A stretch of DNA of 64,000 nucleotides. Source: Lutraria lutraria. Taxonomy: Eukaryota > Mollusca > Bivalvia > Venerida > Mactridae. Positions within the stretch are counted from its first letter, which is position 1. The number at the start of each line of letters is the position of its first letter. A program made the position numbers and the translations under genes. The notes under the pieces are model-generated. The model worked only from the letters and a program-made list of their open reading frames with translations, made no database searches and was not told where the DNA came from. Below, in pieces: positions 27,701 to 33,624 of this stretch. The stretch lies in the NCBI GenBank assembly GCA_964023205.1, contig OZ026847.1, positions 4,462,819-4,526,818 of the forward strand. Reading direction: 5' to 3'.

Positions 27701-28718
27701 AGATTATATAATAGTCTACATGTAAGACTTGCAAAACTATATGTAACAGATTTATAATAGTCTACATGTAAGACTTGCAAAACTATATGTAACAGATTTA
27801 TAATAGTCTACATGTAAGACTTGCAAAACTATATGTAACAGATTTATAATAGTCTACATGTAAGACTTGCAAAACTATATGTATCAGATTTATAATAGTC
27901 TACATGTAAGACTTGCAAAACTATATATGTAACAGATTATATAATAGTCTACATGTAAGACTTGCAAAACTATATGTAACAGATTATATAATAGTCTACA
28001 TGTAAGACTTGCAAAACTATATATGTAACAGATTATATAATAGTCTACATGTAAGACTTGCAAAACTATATATGTAACAGATTATATAATAGTCTACATG
28101 TAAGACTTGCAAAACTATATATGTAACAGATTATATAATAGTCTACATGTAAGACTTGCAAAACTATATATGTAACAGATTATATAATAGTCTACATGTA
28201 AGACTTGCAAAACTATATATGTAACAGATTATATAATAGTCTACATGTAAGACTTGCAAAACTATATATGTAACAGATTATATAATAGTCTACATGTAAG
28301 ACTTGCAAAACAAGATATAACACACATTCTGCATATATCATTTATGATGAGCAATTTAACAATATATAATATATGCAAAACAATATATATAAAATACTCG
28401 GCTTATATGCATGTATCACTTGCAAAAGAATATAAAACATACATGTACTAATATCTTGCCAAATTTACTTATAAATGGCAGTCTGTTAATACTGAAGAAA
28501 ATATATTTCTCCAAAAGTATGCCAACTGTACGTAGAGGTTACAACAATGATTTCTGAACAAATTTTGTTTACCTTTTCTTAATTGGTTTTAAATTAATCA
28601 ACTTGTCTCCAACCTTCGCAGAGCAATCAGTAAGTTGAACTAAGTCCCCATCTAAGTTGCTGTCACAAACATTTACAAAAATGCAACAGAATAGCACAGA
28701 TTGACACATCCAATTCAT
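3623..28718 (-). CDS. MRH-like ectodomain receptor kinase (14 exons, 652 aa)
   Basis: Exons, 5' to 3' on the minus strand: 28718-28573, 21738-21618, 17796-17669, 14917-14806, 11689-11566, 10091-9930, 9162-8937, 8335-8189, 6993-6840, 6322-6212, 5805-5736, 5121-4934, 4428-4300, 3763-3623. All junctions are GT-AG, phases chain correctly, and the total is 1959 nt without an internal stop. The start is the only ATG in the first exon frame and leads straight into a signal peptide. Domains: signal peptide about 1-20; ectodomain 21-228 with Cys at 32, 68, 85, 91, 145, 178 and 179 and an MRH/M6P-receptor-like order (WQYMYNPC, KYG, TTYVKLVCD, SCC); TM 229-251; kinase about 325-610 with GGGIFG, VAVK (K362), HRDLRCAN (D462), DFG (480-482), APE and CW/RP; basic Ser/Arg tail. 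It probably signals at the plasma or endosomal membrane. The ligand and exact family are unknown; MRH homology is a judgement from motif order. Confidence 0.85.
4300..4428 (-). CDS. Kinase gene exon 13: kinase subdomains X-XI
   Basis: Phase 0 on both sides. It encodes VMEHVLSGGRPEF...AAKCWEASPSHRPSFKQ, which carries the conserved Cys-Trp and the Arg of the RP motif that closes a tyrosine-kinase-like C-lobe. The donor is AAACAG|GTATTT. Confidence 0.88.
4934..5121 (-). CDS. Kinase gene exon 12: activation segment end and APE
   Basis: Enters in phase 1 and leaves in phase 0. It encodes QGRYSACPPSISWTAPEVLE, then ACDVYSYGIIMWELITGDDP. The WTAPE motif, the DVYSYGIIMWE helix and the DDPYEDM segment are diagnostic of tyrosine-kinase or tyrosine-kinase-like domains. 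This is the most easily recognised exon of the gene. Confidence 0.93.
5283..5353 (-). repeat. tRNA-derived SINE family 1, degenerate copy
   Basis: Read on the minus strand it resembles a tRNA body (AGCCCAATTGGTTGAGTATC..., B-box-like GGTTCAAGCCCC) and is flanked by the same GGAGGAAAATAATGTAC sequence found beside the copies at 9371, 9604 and 58932. It lies in the intron between kinase exons 11 and 12. Confidence 0.6.
5736..5805 (-). CDS. Kinase gene exon 11: DFG motif
   Basis: A 70-nt exon, phase 0 in and phase 1 out, donor TGTTGTT|GTAAGT. It encodes VGDFGILKIIQPLRAGCELE followed by EC-C. The Asp of DFG (residue 480) is present, so magnesium binding is intact. Confidence 0.88.
6065..6160 (-). 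repeat. tRNA-like SINE fragment in intron 10
   Basis: The plus strand reads GGGGTTCTAACCTTTGACC, then CCACTCTGCCACAGATGCGG and a run of A, which on the minus strand looks like a decayed tRNA-like head. It is similar in style to the other tRNA-like elements here, but I found no close second copy. Confidence 0.3.
6212..6322 (-). CDS. Kinase gene exon 10: catalytic loop HRDLRCAN
   Basis: 111 nt, phase 0 at both ends. It encodes LSQVADGMAFLHSTHPPILH, then RDLRCANMFITNNDVVK. The catalytic Asp (462) and the Asn five residues on are present. HRDLR followed by an x-x-N is unlike the HRDLAARN of classical receptor tyrosine kinases and closer to tyrosine-kinase-like (TKL) enzymes; that placement is inference. 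Confidence 0.9.
6597..6778. mobile_element. MITE family C, degraded copy
   Basis: The segment carries the family words CCAATAAAGGCCACCTTGTG, GTCATTCATTATCAAAAAGA, GGCCACCTGTAAATAAAAGG and GTGGCCTTTGTTC. The outer inverted repeat (CAGTCAAACCTGTG) is decayed. It lies in kinase intron 9. Confidence 0.55.
6840..6993 (-). CDS. Kinase gene exon 9: N-lobe to hinge
   Basis: Enters in phase 2 and leaves in phase 0. It encodes NQRHRNIVSILGYCSESKHP, then YIITEYIKGQVMKDFVKN and QLTWPNRITI. HRNIVxxLGYC is the typical beta-4 lead-in, and ITEYIKGQ is the hinge of a TK/TKL kinase. Confidence 0.9.
7397..7984 (-). mobile_element. MITE family A, copy 2 (inverted, TTAA at both ends)
   Basis: It starts TTAAAGGGGTATGCCCAGGA and ends TCCAGGGCATGCCCCTTTAA, with TTAA at 7397-7400 and 7981-7984. 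The interior is the reverse complement of the copies at 808 and 15047 (it contains CAATACTTACCATTTCACAG and TCATTAATTGATTTAGGCAT). It sits in kinase intron 8. TTAA borders suggest piggyBac-type mobilisation (inference). Confidence 0.8.
8189..8335 (-). CDS. Kinase gene exon 8: glycine loop and VAVK lysine
   Basis: Phase 2 in and out. It encodes LGGGIFGDTYLGEWTGITVA, then VKRVTLSVHEYQ and an alpha-C-like stretch NQESIEDLQNHVSFLR. The ATP-binding glycine loop and Lys362 are intact, so the enzyme is predicted to be active. Confidence 0.92.
8360..8540. mobile_element. MITE family E, copy 1
   Basis: The element begins TACAGTACAACCTCTCCAGA and ends with the inverted GAAGAGGATGCACTGTA. Inner words such as CTCTCTTTAGTAACAACCTCC and CCCAAAGGGTGTTGCTTTTG recur at about 9770-9894, 39229-39394 and 50098-50294. 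It begins 25 bp from the acceptor of kinase exon 8. Confidence 0.65.
8937..9162 (-). CDS. Kinase gene exon 7: juxtamembrane region to kinase start
   Basis: Phase 1 in, phase 2 out. It encodes the cytoplasmic juxtamembrane stretch from GVRHTPDWQLNLDEDVEQSR through TAQYGPRPQQTSKSDYRDGA and PSVRRKSLCFPVLEHCGIPE to ELIKLGQ. Two tyrosines (AQYG, SDYR) and RRKS are candidate phosphosites. The kinase N-lobe begins near the end of the exon. Confidence 0.85.
9371..9445 (-). repeat. tRNA-derived SINE family 1, best-preserved copy
   Basis: On the minus strand it reads GCCCAATTAGCTCAGTTGGTAGAGC (A-box-like) to GGTTCGAGCCC (B box), with a CTTGCAA anticodon loop (TGC). The T loop is one base short and the anticodon and acceptor stems have mismatches, so it is not called as a functional tRNA. 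The flank GGAGGAAAAGAATGTACCCG is shared with the other copies, which marks a SINE. Confidence 0.65.
9604..9683 (-). repeat. tRNA-derived SINE family 1, third copy
   Basis: It lies only about 160 bp from the copy at 9371 and in the same orientation. It shares the flank TAGGAGGAAAATAATGTACC and the minus-strand head GCCCGATTAGCTCAGTTGG, but its B box is decayed (GAGCTCAAGTCC). It lies in the intron between kinase exons 6 and 7. Confidence 0.6.
9770..9894. mobile_element. MITE family E, truncated copy
   Basis: It contains ATTAATTTAACCTCTCTAGA, CAATAACCTCTCATCAACCA and AAAGGGTGTTGCTTTGGACA, and it ends GGTTGCACTGTA as in the copies at 39229 and 50098. The left terminus is missing or unrecognisable. 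Confidence 0.55.
9930..10091 (-). CDS. Kinase gene exon 6: transmembrane helix
   Basis: Phase 1 in and out. After the acidic-basic stalk LEHEKSKEVDRTK it encodes the hydrophobic run VLIIVGVNLGVFLMAGAVGL, then MCYNKRSHLEIYSKLP. The basic NKR just after the helix fits a cytoplasmic stop-transfer, giving type I topology. Confidence 0.88.
10380..10545. mobile_element. MITE family C, degraded copy
   Basis: Words of the family occur in order: TGACCTTTGTTTAGATGTCATTTTG, AATCAATGTTTTAAAAGAATGGCC and GGCCTTTATTTGGTGGTGG. They match 34229-34392 in the same orientation. The termini are not intact. Confidence 0.5.
10619..10702. repeat. 84-bp foldback element
   Basis: The left end ATATCGAGGGCTCAGCGCAA pairs with the right end, which reads TTGCGTTGAACCCTCGATAT; 17 or more of about 19 bases match. 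No second copy was seen in the window. Confidence 0.55.
11385..11475. repeat. Dispersed repeat with GTCCAGGAAAACTGGTTAAGTG core
   Basis: Related segments occur at 47385-47455, 53575-53690 and 60665-60770 (shared TACTGGTTAGAATA/TCCAGGAAACTGG words and a tail near TATCGTTGAAAAACGGCG). Length and termini are unclear. Confidence 0.4.
11566..11689 (-). CDS. Kinase gene exon 5: end of MRH-like domain and stalk
   Basis: Phase 0 in, phase 1 out; acceptor TATTTACAG. It encodes YAELRHLSCCLDGYNIIEKN, then an acidic, glycosylatable stalk with SDSVDEDD and NNTNSS (N-T-S is an N-glycosylation sequon). SCC supplies the last cysteine expected of an MRH-type fold. Confidence 0.85.
11690..14805. other. Intron 4 of the kinase gene
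   Basis: No coding sequence is seen on either strand. About 11.7-12.9 kb is AT-rich and unremarkable. A large GGGCCATGATGGCCC-type repeat occupies about 12918-13880. The rest up to 14805 is AT-rich with no recognisable feature. Confidence 0.5.
12918..13880. repeat. 0.96-kb element with palindromic head and four internal units of about 160 bp
   Basis: It starts AACAAGAGGGCCATGATGGC (perfect palindrome AGGGCCATGATGGCCCT) and TGCTCACC, and it ends GCTCTGGTGAGCTAAAAAT. Between them, units marked by GAACAAACTTGGTAGAGGTC and ATTAGACAA-type words recur at 13060, 13215, 13378 and 13542, a spacing of 155-164 bp. A similar end (GGTGAGCTAATAAAAA) occurs at 17262. No reading frame is present. Confidence 0.6.
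14806..14917 (-). CDS. Kinase gene exon 4: MRH-like core TTYVKLVCD
   Basis: Phase 2 in, phase 0 out. It encodes SMKRKTTYVKLVCDRDRILP, then DEALFTVVKDIKGLGDV. A run of R/K-T-T followed by an alternating strand and V-C-D is the most MRH-like feature of the ectodomain (the M6P-receptor/Atg27/OS-9 type repeats have a similar strand). The assignment is by motif only. Confidence 0.85.
14980..15017. repeat. MITE family E, end fragment
   Basis: The fragment reads CAGAGCAACCTCTCCAAAGC AACACCCTTTGGGA, which matches the inverse of the right end of family E copies. It lies about 30 bp left of MITE A copy 3. Confidence 0.45.
15047..15567 (+). mobile_element. MITE family A, copy 3 (TTAA at both ends)
   Basis: It begins TTAAAGGGGCATGCCCTGGA and ends TCCTGGGCATGCCCCTTTAA; TTAA lies at 15047-15050 and 15564-15567. 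The interior is closely similar, in the same direction, to the copy at 808-1313. It lies in kinase intron 3. Confidence 0.8.
16425..16650. repeat. C-rich short tandem segment with AGGCCA/TTCCCC words
   Basis: Two imperfect units occur, each containing a TTCCCC run, TTATAATAA, a GTATTGCATTATGATTCTAG word and GGCCATT (16512-16555 and 16613-16650). It is low-complexity, and I recognise no family. Confidence 0.45.
16650..17275. repeat. Tandem units of about 145-160 bp ending in GGTGAGCTAA
   Basis: Units carrying AAACAAACTCAAATATAGCA, TCAAGGGCCCATAACTC and GTCCAAGATCTTTTGG recur three to four times. The right end, AGCTCACCTGATTGAATGAG followed by GTGAGCTAA, forms a short foldback and resembles the end of the element at 12918-13880. 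It is probably a related element with a different interior. Confidence 0.5.
17669..17796 (-). CDS. Kinase gene exon 3: ectodomain LCKYGK segment
   Basis: Phase 0 in, phase 2 out; acceptor ATATTTACAG. It encodes LCKYGKQSGRSFFYTLGFLN, then TAEFQSINEKNGTEVQIVYKGF. N-G-T is an N-glycosylation sequon. Cys91 sits at its start. Confidence 0.85.
18583..18604. repeat. (TA)n microsatellite
   Basis: An uninterrupted run of alternating T and A of about 20 bases lies in kinase intron 2. Confidence 0.8.
19349..21112. repeat. Minisatellite, 51-bp unit, about 35 copies
   Basis: The unit reads GAATATTTTGTAACACAAAT, then TTTTATGGTTTTCACTGG and TTATGTAAACATT. The period is 51 bp, a multiple of three, so stops are absent from one frame on each strand for up to 290 codons. 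Variant units (ATGGTTAGCACTGG, TATCGTTTTC, GAATATCTTG) recur in the same order about 612 bp apart (for example at 19991 and 20604), which shows a later block duplication of about 12 units. It lies wholly within kinase intron 2. Confidence 0.95.
21262..21412 (+). repeat. tRNA-like SINE, family 2 (plus orientation)
   Basis: This is the inverse of the element at 2795-2975. It starts GGGTCGTGGGTACCGACCAT and continues with GAGAAAGTAGGCAGTTGCTC, GGAGGATGGGAGTCTAGTAC and a tail GACAGTTGAAAAGAGGCG. It lies about 200 bp from the donor side of kinase exon 2. Confidence 0.55.
21618..21738 (-). CDS. Kinase gene exon 2: ectodomain WQYMYNPC segment
   Basis: Phase 2 in, phase 0 out. It encodes LVGEFTDSTGVWQYMYNPCS, then EFNLPEDPDEGYGDKCLSVA. 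The W-x-Y-x-Y-N-P-C pattern is typical of MRH/M6P-receptor-like repeats, and Cys68 and Cys85 lie here. Confidence 0.86.
22130..22260. mobile_element. 131-bp foldback element with 27-bp perfect inverted repeats
   Basis: The left end begins AAATAAGTGTGGGTCCCGGC and runs on through TTTCCTT; the right end is its exact inverse, ending GGGACCCACACTTATTT. The interior is GC-richer than the flanks (AAGTCGGGGAACACTACAAC). It is MITE-sized, and no second copy was seen. Confidence 0.75.
22262..22395. repeat. Dispersed repeat, second copy of 11210-11340
   Basis: AACTATAACAAAACGTTATA, then GGTAGACAAATTACA and TTATTCAATCCTCCATTAA, match the segment at 11217-11335 with small differences. No terminal structure is clear. 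Confidence 0.45.
23640..23890. repeat. Dispersed repeat with internal poly(G) tract
   Basis: GAATTGGGAAGAAATG, a G run at 23759-23777, then TTCCATTGGGAATATGACCG and CACCCCCAAAAAATCCCTG. The inverse order is found at 25800-25915 (CAGGGACTTTTTTGGGGTGA, then TCGGTCATATTCCCAATGGA and a C run). The two copies lie in opposite orientation in kinase intron 1. Confidence 0.55.
24421..24596. mobile_element. Foldback element related to MITE family D
   Basis: The left end, GGCTGAAAATAAAAAAAATG then TTTGTTTGGAGTGCTCC, is inverted at the right, GGAGCACTCCAAACAACTAA then TTTTTATTTTCAGCC. It carries the same CTACCTAC and GGGTCGG words inside as family D (30490, 35351, 53145). A G run lies at 24471-24481. 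Confidence 0.6.
25800..25915. repeat. Inverse copy of the repeat at 23640-23890
   Basis: The inverse order of words, AGGGACTTTTTTGGGGTGAC and CGGTCATATTCCCAATGGAA followed by a C run at about 25904-25914, matches the copy at 23640. Confidence 0.55.
26877..27476. repeat. Tandem array, six copies of an exactly 100-bp unit
   Basis: The unit starts AACTTGTTTTAAAACAACTT and includes CACAACAATATATATCAAGC and GCAAATTTGTTTTTACTCAC. The word TGTTTTAAAA stands at 26881, 26981, 27081, 27181, 27281 and 27381, and I see no difference between units. It lies in kinase intron 1, 54 bp left of another array. Confidence 0.95.
27531..28310. repeat. Tandem array, about 16 copies of a 45-49-bp unit
   Basis: The unit reads TCTACATGTAAGACTTGCAA, then AACTATATGTAACAGATTAT and AATAG. 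Left-hand units are 45-46 bp, middle units vary (ATTTATAATAG or ATTATATAATAG), and right-hand units are 49 bp with ACTATATATGTAACAG and ATTATATAATAG. No spacers are present. Confidence 0.93.
28573..28718 (-). CDS. Kinase gene exon 1: start codon and signal peptide
   Basis: The ATG is at minus-strand 28718-28716. It encodes MNWMCQSVLFCCIFVNVCDS, a short hydrophobic signal peptide, then NLDGDLVQLTDCSAKVGDKL and INLKPIKK. The donor is AAAAG|GTAAAC, phase 2. The frame stays open upstream but holds no further ATG, so this start is preferred. Cys32 opens the MRH-like domain. Confidence 0.8.
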
Positions 28719-29398
28719 TTTCTGATTTTGAAATCTAAGTTTTGGTACTATGAAAATTTTCTCTGCTGCATCAATTTCCACAATCACAAATTTTAATTAT
28801 AAACATTGCAAATGATAAAGTACTTCACGACGCTCTATTCCGAATTTCATTCCAATACGTTGCACAATTTCATCAGCTAATTCGATTCGAACACCGACGT
28901 AGTGTACCAACTTCCGAATGCACATGTGTCTTGCATTTATTAATTTTGAAGAAAATATTAAAATTCCTGTCCTACTTTAAGAACACTTATGCATAAAACG
29001 ATTTATCCATACAAAAAGAATCGTCTACCCGACCAATGGTTAACTTAAGTCGAGTGGTTTATACAACAAATCTAATGTTTATCTTCCATAAATCGTATAT
29101 TATGCACAATATATTATATATTCACAACGCGCCAATATCGTATATATCAATTGAAATAGGTCTTAAAACATTCAATTCGTTCACATAAAAAATCAAAATC
29201 ATTAAGTTAACTGATTATGATAACATATCCTAGAAGTAGTAAGACGTTCGTCTGCTGTTGTCAGTGATGACATACATACAGTATAGAAGTATTCGTTTGA
29301 CCTCATTTCAAGCCACGGTAAGATCAGCTGATTTCGTATACACAAAGTGCCGCAAGTCGTAGTTTATCAGTAAGCTTCTTAAAGTACTCTCGCTCACT

Positions 29399-29870
29399 AA
29401 TGATTACACAGTTATCGTGTGCGTGATACTCATAATTTGAAGTAATTATATTATCCAAATTCTGTAGCATATCCCTCTCGATCAGCTGCCTTCATGTACG
29501 CTAAATGCTGTCACTAATTGCTTGCACAATCATAGTGTGCGCGATACTCAAAATTTGAAGAAATTATATTATCCAAATTCTGTACCATATCCCTCTCGAT
29601 CAGTTGCCTTAATTCATATACGCAAAATGCTGTCACTAATTTATTGCACAATCATAGTGTGCGTGATACTCAAAATTTGAAGTAAGTAGATTAATTATCC
29701 AAATTCTGTACCATATATCCCTCTCGATCAGCTGCCTTCATGTACGCTAAATGCTGCCACTATTAAATTGCTCATATAACCATACGTAGTGTGCACGATA
29801 CTCATAATTTGAAGTTACAAGATTAATTATATTATGCTTCTTCCAAATTCTGCACCATATCTCTCTCTGG
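29399..29870. repeat. Four degenerate tandem units of 118-131 bp, 0.7-1.1 kb upstream of the kinase start
   Basis: The words GTGTGCGTGATACTCA, AATTTGAAGTAATTATATTA, CCAAATTCTGTACCATAT, CCCTCTCGATCAGCTGCCTT and TACGCTAAATGCTGTCACTA repeat in order, with GTGTGC at about 29418, 29535, 29657 and 29788. The units have diverged, so the array is older than the intron 1 arrays. A regulatory role is possible from position only. Confidence 0.8.
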
Positions 29871-30028
29871 GGCATCTTCGTACATGTATGCGTGCATGCA
29901 TTCGTATTGAAAGAGCTCTTCGAATCCAGTTTAGGACGTTCCCTCAGATGCCATAGTGGTCCACCTTGGAAATAAGTCGTCGATGGGACACAACAGATGT
30001 CTTACAGGTTGGTGTCCACTTAATGTTC

Positions 30029-30044
30029 TCCGTGATATCACGGA
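30029..30044. repeat. 16-bp perfect palindrome
   Basis: TCCGTGATATCACGGA reads the same on both strands. It lies in a GC-richer 200-bp patch (29930-30130) that I do not recognise. Confidence 0.6.
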
Positions 30045-30489
30045 ACCGGTGGGGTAGTGCGTGGGAGTGAAAGGTATGTTTATAATTTTTATAGGTGTAA
30101 ATTAATTGTAGGTTATAACTTATTCTCCTCCCCCATTTGTCAAACAAAATCTAAAATTAGCCCCCAACCCCAGTCTGAAAATGCTACTTTCTGCCCTGAG
30201 CATACTTAAACTATCTAACGAGCAAATGACGCTTTTTAAGTTGGTTATGTTGCAAACTTTGGCCTGCAAGATCTTAAACTACTAAACCACTTAAGTGACG
30301 CCATTTGTAAATCTAAACTCAGAAGCTGGAAGTTGTCAATGTATTAATTCGTCTTTTCTGAGAACTAATTTATAACCATTGAAGTGTGGGATTCACAGAT
30401 AATTCAGTTTATACCAGTACTGTAGTACTCAAAAAGGCACTCCATCAAGTCTTACTCTAATATGGCAGTAATTCCAAGTTGCAATACAA

Positions 30490-30893
30490 GGCTTAAATTA
30501 AAATTAAGTTTGTTTGCCCTTTACCGACCGACCCAAAAAATCATGCCGACTCAAAGTTTTTTACTGCAAAATCTGGGAGAACTTTTTTTATACTTTGGAA
30601 AATACACATGTACTCAGACAGTACTTTTGATAAACAATTACAGTAATGAAGGAAAACAATCACGTGGTCACTGTCAAGGCACTGAGTACATGTTTGTGGT
30701 TGATTAAAGCACACAATAAATTGTTGTATGGTAGCAGAATACATAAAATGACTATAGAATGCTTCTAGATGGAATTGTAATTTCATGCTATGTAAAGGTC
30801 AAATTCTGAAATAAAATATTTTTCCTACCTACCAACCCTCTTCTAAAATTCAGGGTCGGTAAAGGGCAAACAAACATATTTCTAATTCAGGCC
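30490..30893. mobile_element. MITE family D, copy 1 (404 bp)
   Basis: The left end GGCTTAAATTAAAATTAAGT, then TTGTTTGCCCTTTACCGACC, is inverted at the right: GGTCGGTAAAGGGCAAACAA, then ACATATTTCTAATTCAGGCC. CAA flanks both sides, a possible 3-bp target duplication. Other copies lie at 35351-35669 and 53145-53563. No transposase frame is present. Confidence 0.75.
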
Positions 30894-30912
30894 CAATAGT
30901 ATGTATCCCTGG

Positions 30913-30968
30913 TCAAAGGGAGGTAAATCGTATATATTCTTTGATATATACGATCTACCTCCCTTTGA
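30913..30968. repeat. 56-bp near-perfect hairpin
   Basis: The 24-base arms (30913-30936 and 30945-30968) begin TCAAAGGGAGGTAAATCGTA and pair with one mismatch around an 8-base loop, TTCTTTGA. It lies just to the right of MITE D copy 1. Confidence 0.75.
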
Positions 30969-33413
30969 CAAGTATTAGAAATGTTATGCAAATACTGAAT
31001 CAGTATTTGAATAACATTTGTCATTACATTTTCCATACTAGTACTCTATCCAGTACGATTATCTGCTATTCAACTACAATGAATATAAAGATGAAAAAAG
31101 AAATATGATTTTCAAAGCTCATTTTATTGAACAAAATATATCCATTGATACACAAAAAGCAATAGTCACAACTCATAACATAATGAAGCACAAATAGACG
31201 CAATCAGCTCACAGATGTAAACACAAGTACATACACATCAACAGTGACAGAATAGGATAAAAGGAAGTACAGGAATCAGTATAGTGAATGAGATTCAAAA
31301 TACAGACGAAGCCTGAGCTTAAGGGCAAGTTTAACTCTACAGCAAAACTTTGGAAAATGAATCAAAGATCAGAAAAGTCCATTCAGAATTAGTCCATGCT
31401 TTAAATATTTATTCAGATATAATTATATCCTATGAGTCTACAGGTACGAACCATGGGTGGAGCTAGGGGAGGGGCTTAGACCCCCCTAATAATTATGGCT
31501 GTAATGACAATTAAAAGGGGCTATAACTGGATCTCCTCTTGTTGTCAGACAAAATCAAAGTTTTAGTACCCCCTCCCCATCTGAATTGCTCACTACGGGC
31601 TGTCCTAAAGGCTCCATATCAGAAGAAAAAAATTGAGTGTATAACGATAGCATGGAAGACCAAAATTTCCCCAGTTAAATACGATAATAACTCTTAATTA
31701 AATAAATATAATACGCTAAGCATTCACAAATTAATCATTGACCAGAAACCTCTTCAGCAAAATGAAAGCAACACAATGTTACCATGCTTTATTATTATAT
31801 TTACTATACCGTATATACCCGGCCGTAAGTCGACCAAATATGGGTCCTGAAATTATCCGTAAAATCTTTGTGTCAGATTGTACATAATTTACCAATGTAA
31901 TTAAGATTTTACATTAAAAATCAAATATAGGAAATTTTGTAAGTTAAATCATTATATGTTTTTTAATTGATGCTCTGTTTATGTGTAATTTTCTATATTT
32001 ATGTAAGCACATTCAAGGCAAAATTACATATAGATACATCAGAGTTGTATACAACAAACAGAACAGAATTTTTTAAAGTAATGTTTGTGTTACAAACATA
32101 ATTATGCAAATAACAATAGCATACACACGAAAAAAATAGATAATTGAAAAAGACTTAATAAGCAAAAAAGTAGAAAATGGTATTGAGTAACTACACAAAG
32201 TTACATTGAATTAAAAAATATCATATTTAGACTCTCACATGAGCTACAAAACATTTCAACAAAAGCATTAAGCAAACACATACCGACATAAATACAACTG
32301 TAATAATACATTATCTCGCATCACAAATAGTGAAATAACTGCAGTAGGCACTTGGAATTTTATAATTTGTTCAAATATTTCATTATTTAAGAAATAAATA
32401 TAATGTAATAGACAAAAACATGACTACATACATGTATGACAGGGCTCTGATTTGACCCTTAGATAAAAACAGCATTTTGACCCTTGGAATAAGCAAAATG
32501 ATGCTTCTGACTGTTGAGAAAATATACCAAAGAGTCAAATTTATGATAACATCAGTAGGAAATTGTGTTGACTCTTCAAATCAGTGTCAGTCAAGGGTCA
32601 TTATTTGCCCTGAATTATTGACATCTGGTGAAATGTGAGTACCCTGCATGAAAATAGTAAAATCCTCATAAAAAATCTGGACTTATAATTATAACAATAT
32701 TGCAAATTGTTCAATAGTGTAAAAGCAAAACAACAAAAAAGTAAAGTTTAAAAAATGTATCATTAAAAGGCAAGACTCATGTAAAACAAGTAACAAAGGT
32801 TCACAAATACATGTACATGCATGTATGTATACTTGTATTTATGTATGTAAAATTAAATAAATCATGTTGTATGAATGAATGATACATGATTGTATAATCT
32901 GTAAGTCACATTAGTTGCCCATTTCAACATTCTACAATCTATGATGACGTACATTGAACATGAGATACCAAAAGAATTCTCACAGTAGAGACTTGCAGGG
33001 GTGTCAATAGAGCCAAATTAAAAATCCTGAAAATCATATACGACCGACCATTTTTGCCAAACAAGAGGTCTTCAACCACATTGTTTTCATTTTTAACTCA
33101 GCTTGTACTAAAAAAAATCCTTCACAGCAGATTAAATTGACCATAATTTTGCCATTTCTTGAGATATTTTCACCAAATAACTTTGATTTTGCTCAGAAAT
33201 CATAGCTCTTTCAAAACAGATAAATCCGGAATTCTGGATACATCCATAATATTGTCACTTCTGTATCTTGTAAAAAGGATGTTTAAACATTTATGTGTAT
33301 CCACTTGAGAAAAAAAGACATACCAACTTAGGTCCTAGTAATAGTCTTAGACAAAAAGTCTTTAACCATATAATCACAGAGAATGTGGCAGCATACTCGG
33401 TTCAAAACTCACA

Positions 33414-33624
33414 TACTGTGAAATCATTAATTTTCGTTGGGTTCAATTTTCGTGGTTTTTACTAAAATGGCTATTTCGTGGGGACAAAAATTCGTGGATT
33501 TTGATTTTTGAAAAGAAATTACTTATCTCCACATTTAAATTTGTGGGGATTTGATTTCGTGGATAAGTCAAACCACGAAATCCACGAAATTAAATCCCCA
33601 ACGAAAATTAATGATTCCACAGTA
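33414..33624. mobile_element. MITE family B, copy 1 (211-bp foldback)
   Basis: The left end TACTGTGAAATCATTAATTT, then TCGTTGGG, is inverted as CCAACGAAAATTAATGATTC then CACAGTA. The interior is itself palindromic around CCACGAAATCCACGAAATTA and TCGTGGATTTTGATTTTTG. Copies lie at 36229-36426 and 40720-40920. Confidence 0.8.

Larger units (their letters stand above)
21739..28572. other. Intron 1 of the kinase gene (6.8 kb)
   Basis: No coding exon is seen. It contains the 131-bp foldback (22130-22260), a GC-run repeat pair (23640-23890 and 25800-25915), a foldback at 24421-24596, and two tandem arrays (26877-27476 and 27531-28310). The remainder is AT-rich with no feature that I recognise. Confidence 0.6.

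Noticed and set aside
27531..28310. CRISPR-like array
   Set aside because: The units abut without unique spacers, and the DNA is eukaryotic with introns; it is a plain tandem repeat.
28569..28787. Kinase start 23 codons further upstream
   Set aside because: That codon is GTG; the first ATG, at 28718, leads directly into the signal peptide.
29944..30147. Minus-strand frame in a GC-richer patch (29.94-30.15 kb), possibly a 5' exon
   Set aside because: No splice sites join it in frame to the kinase signal-peptide exon, and I recognise no domain.
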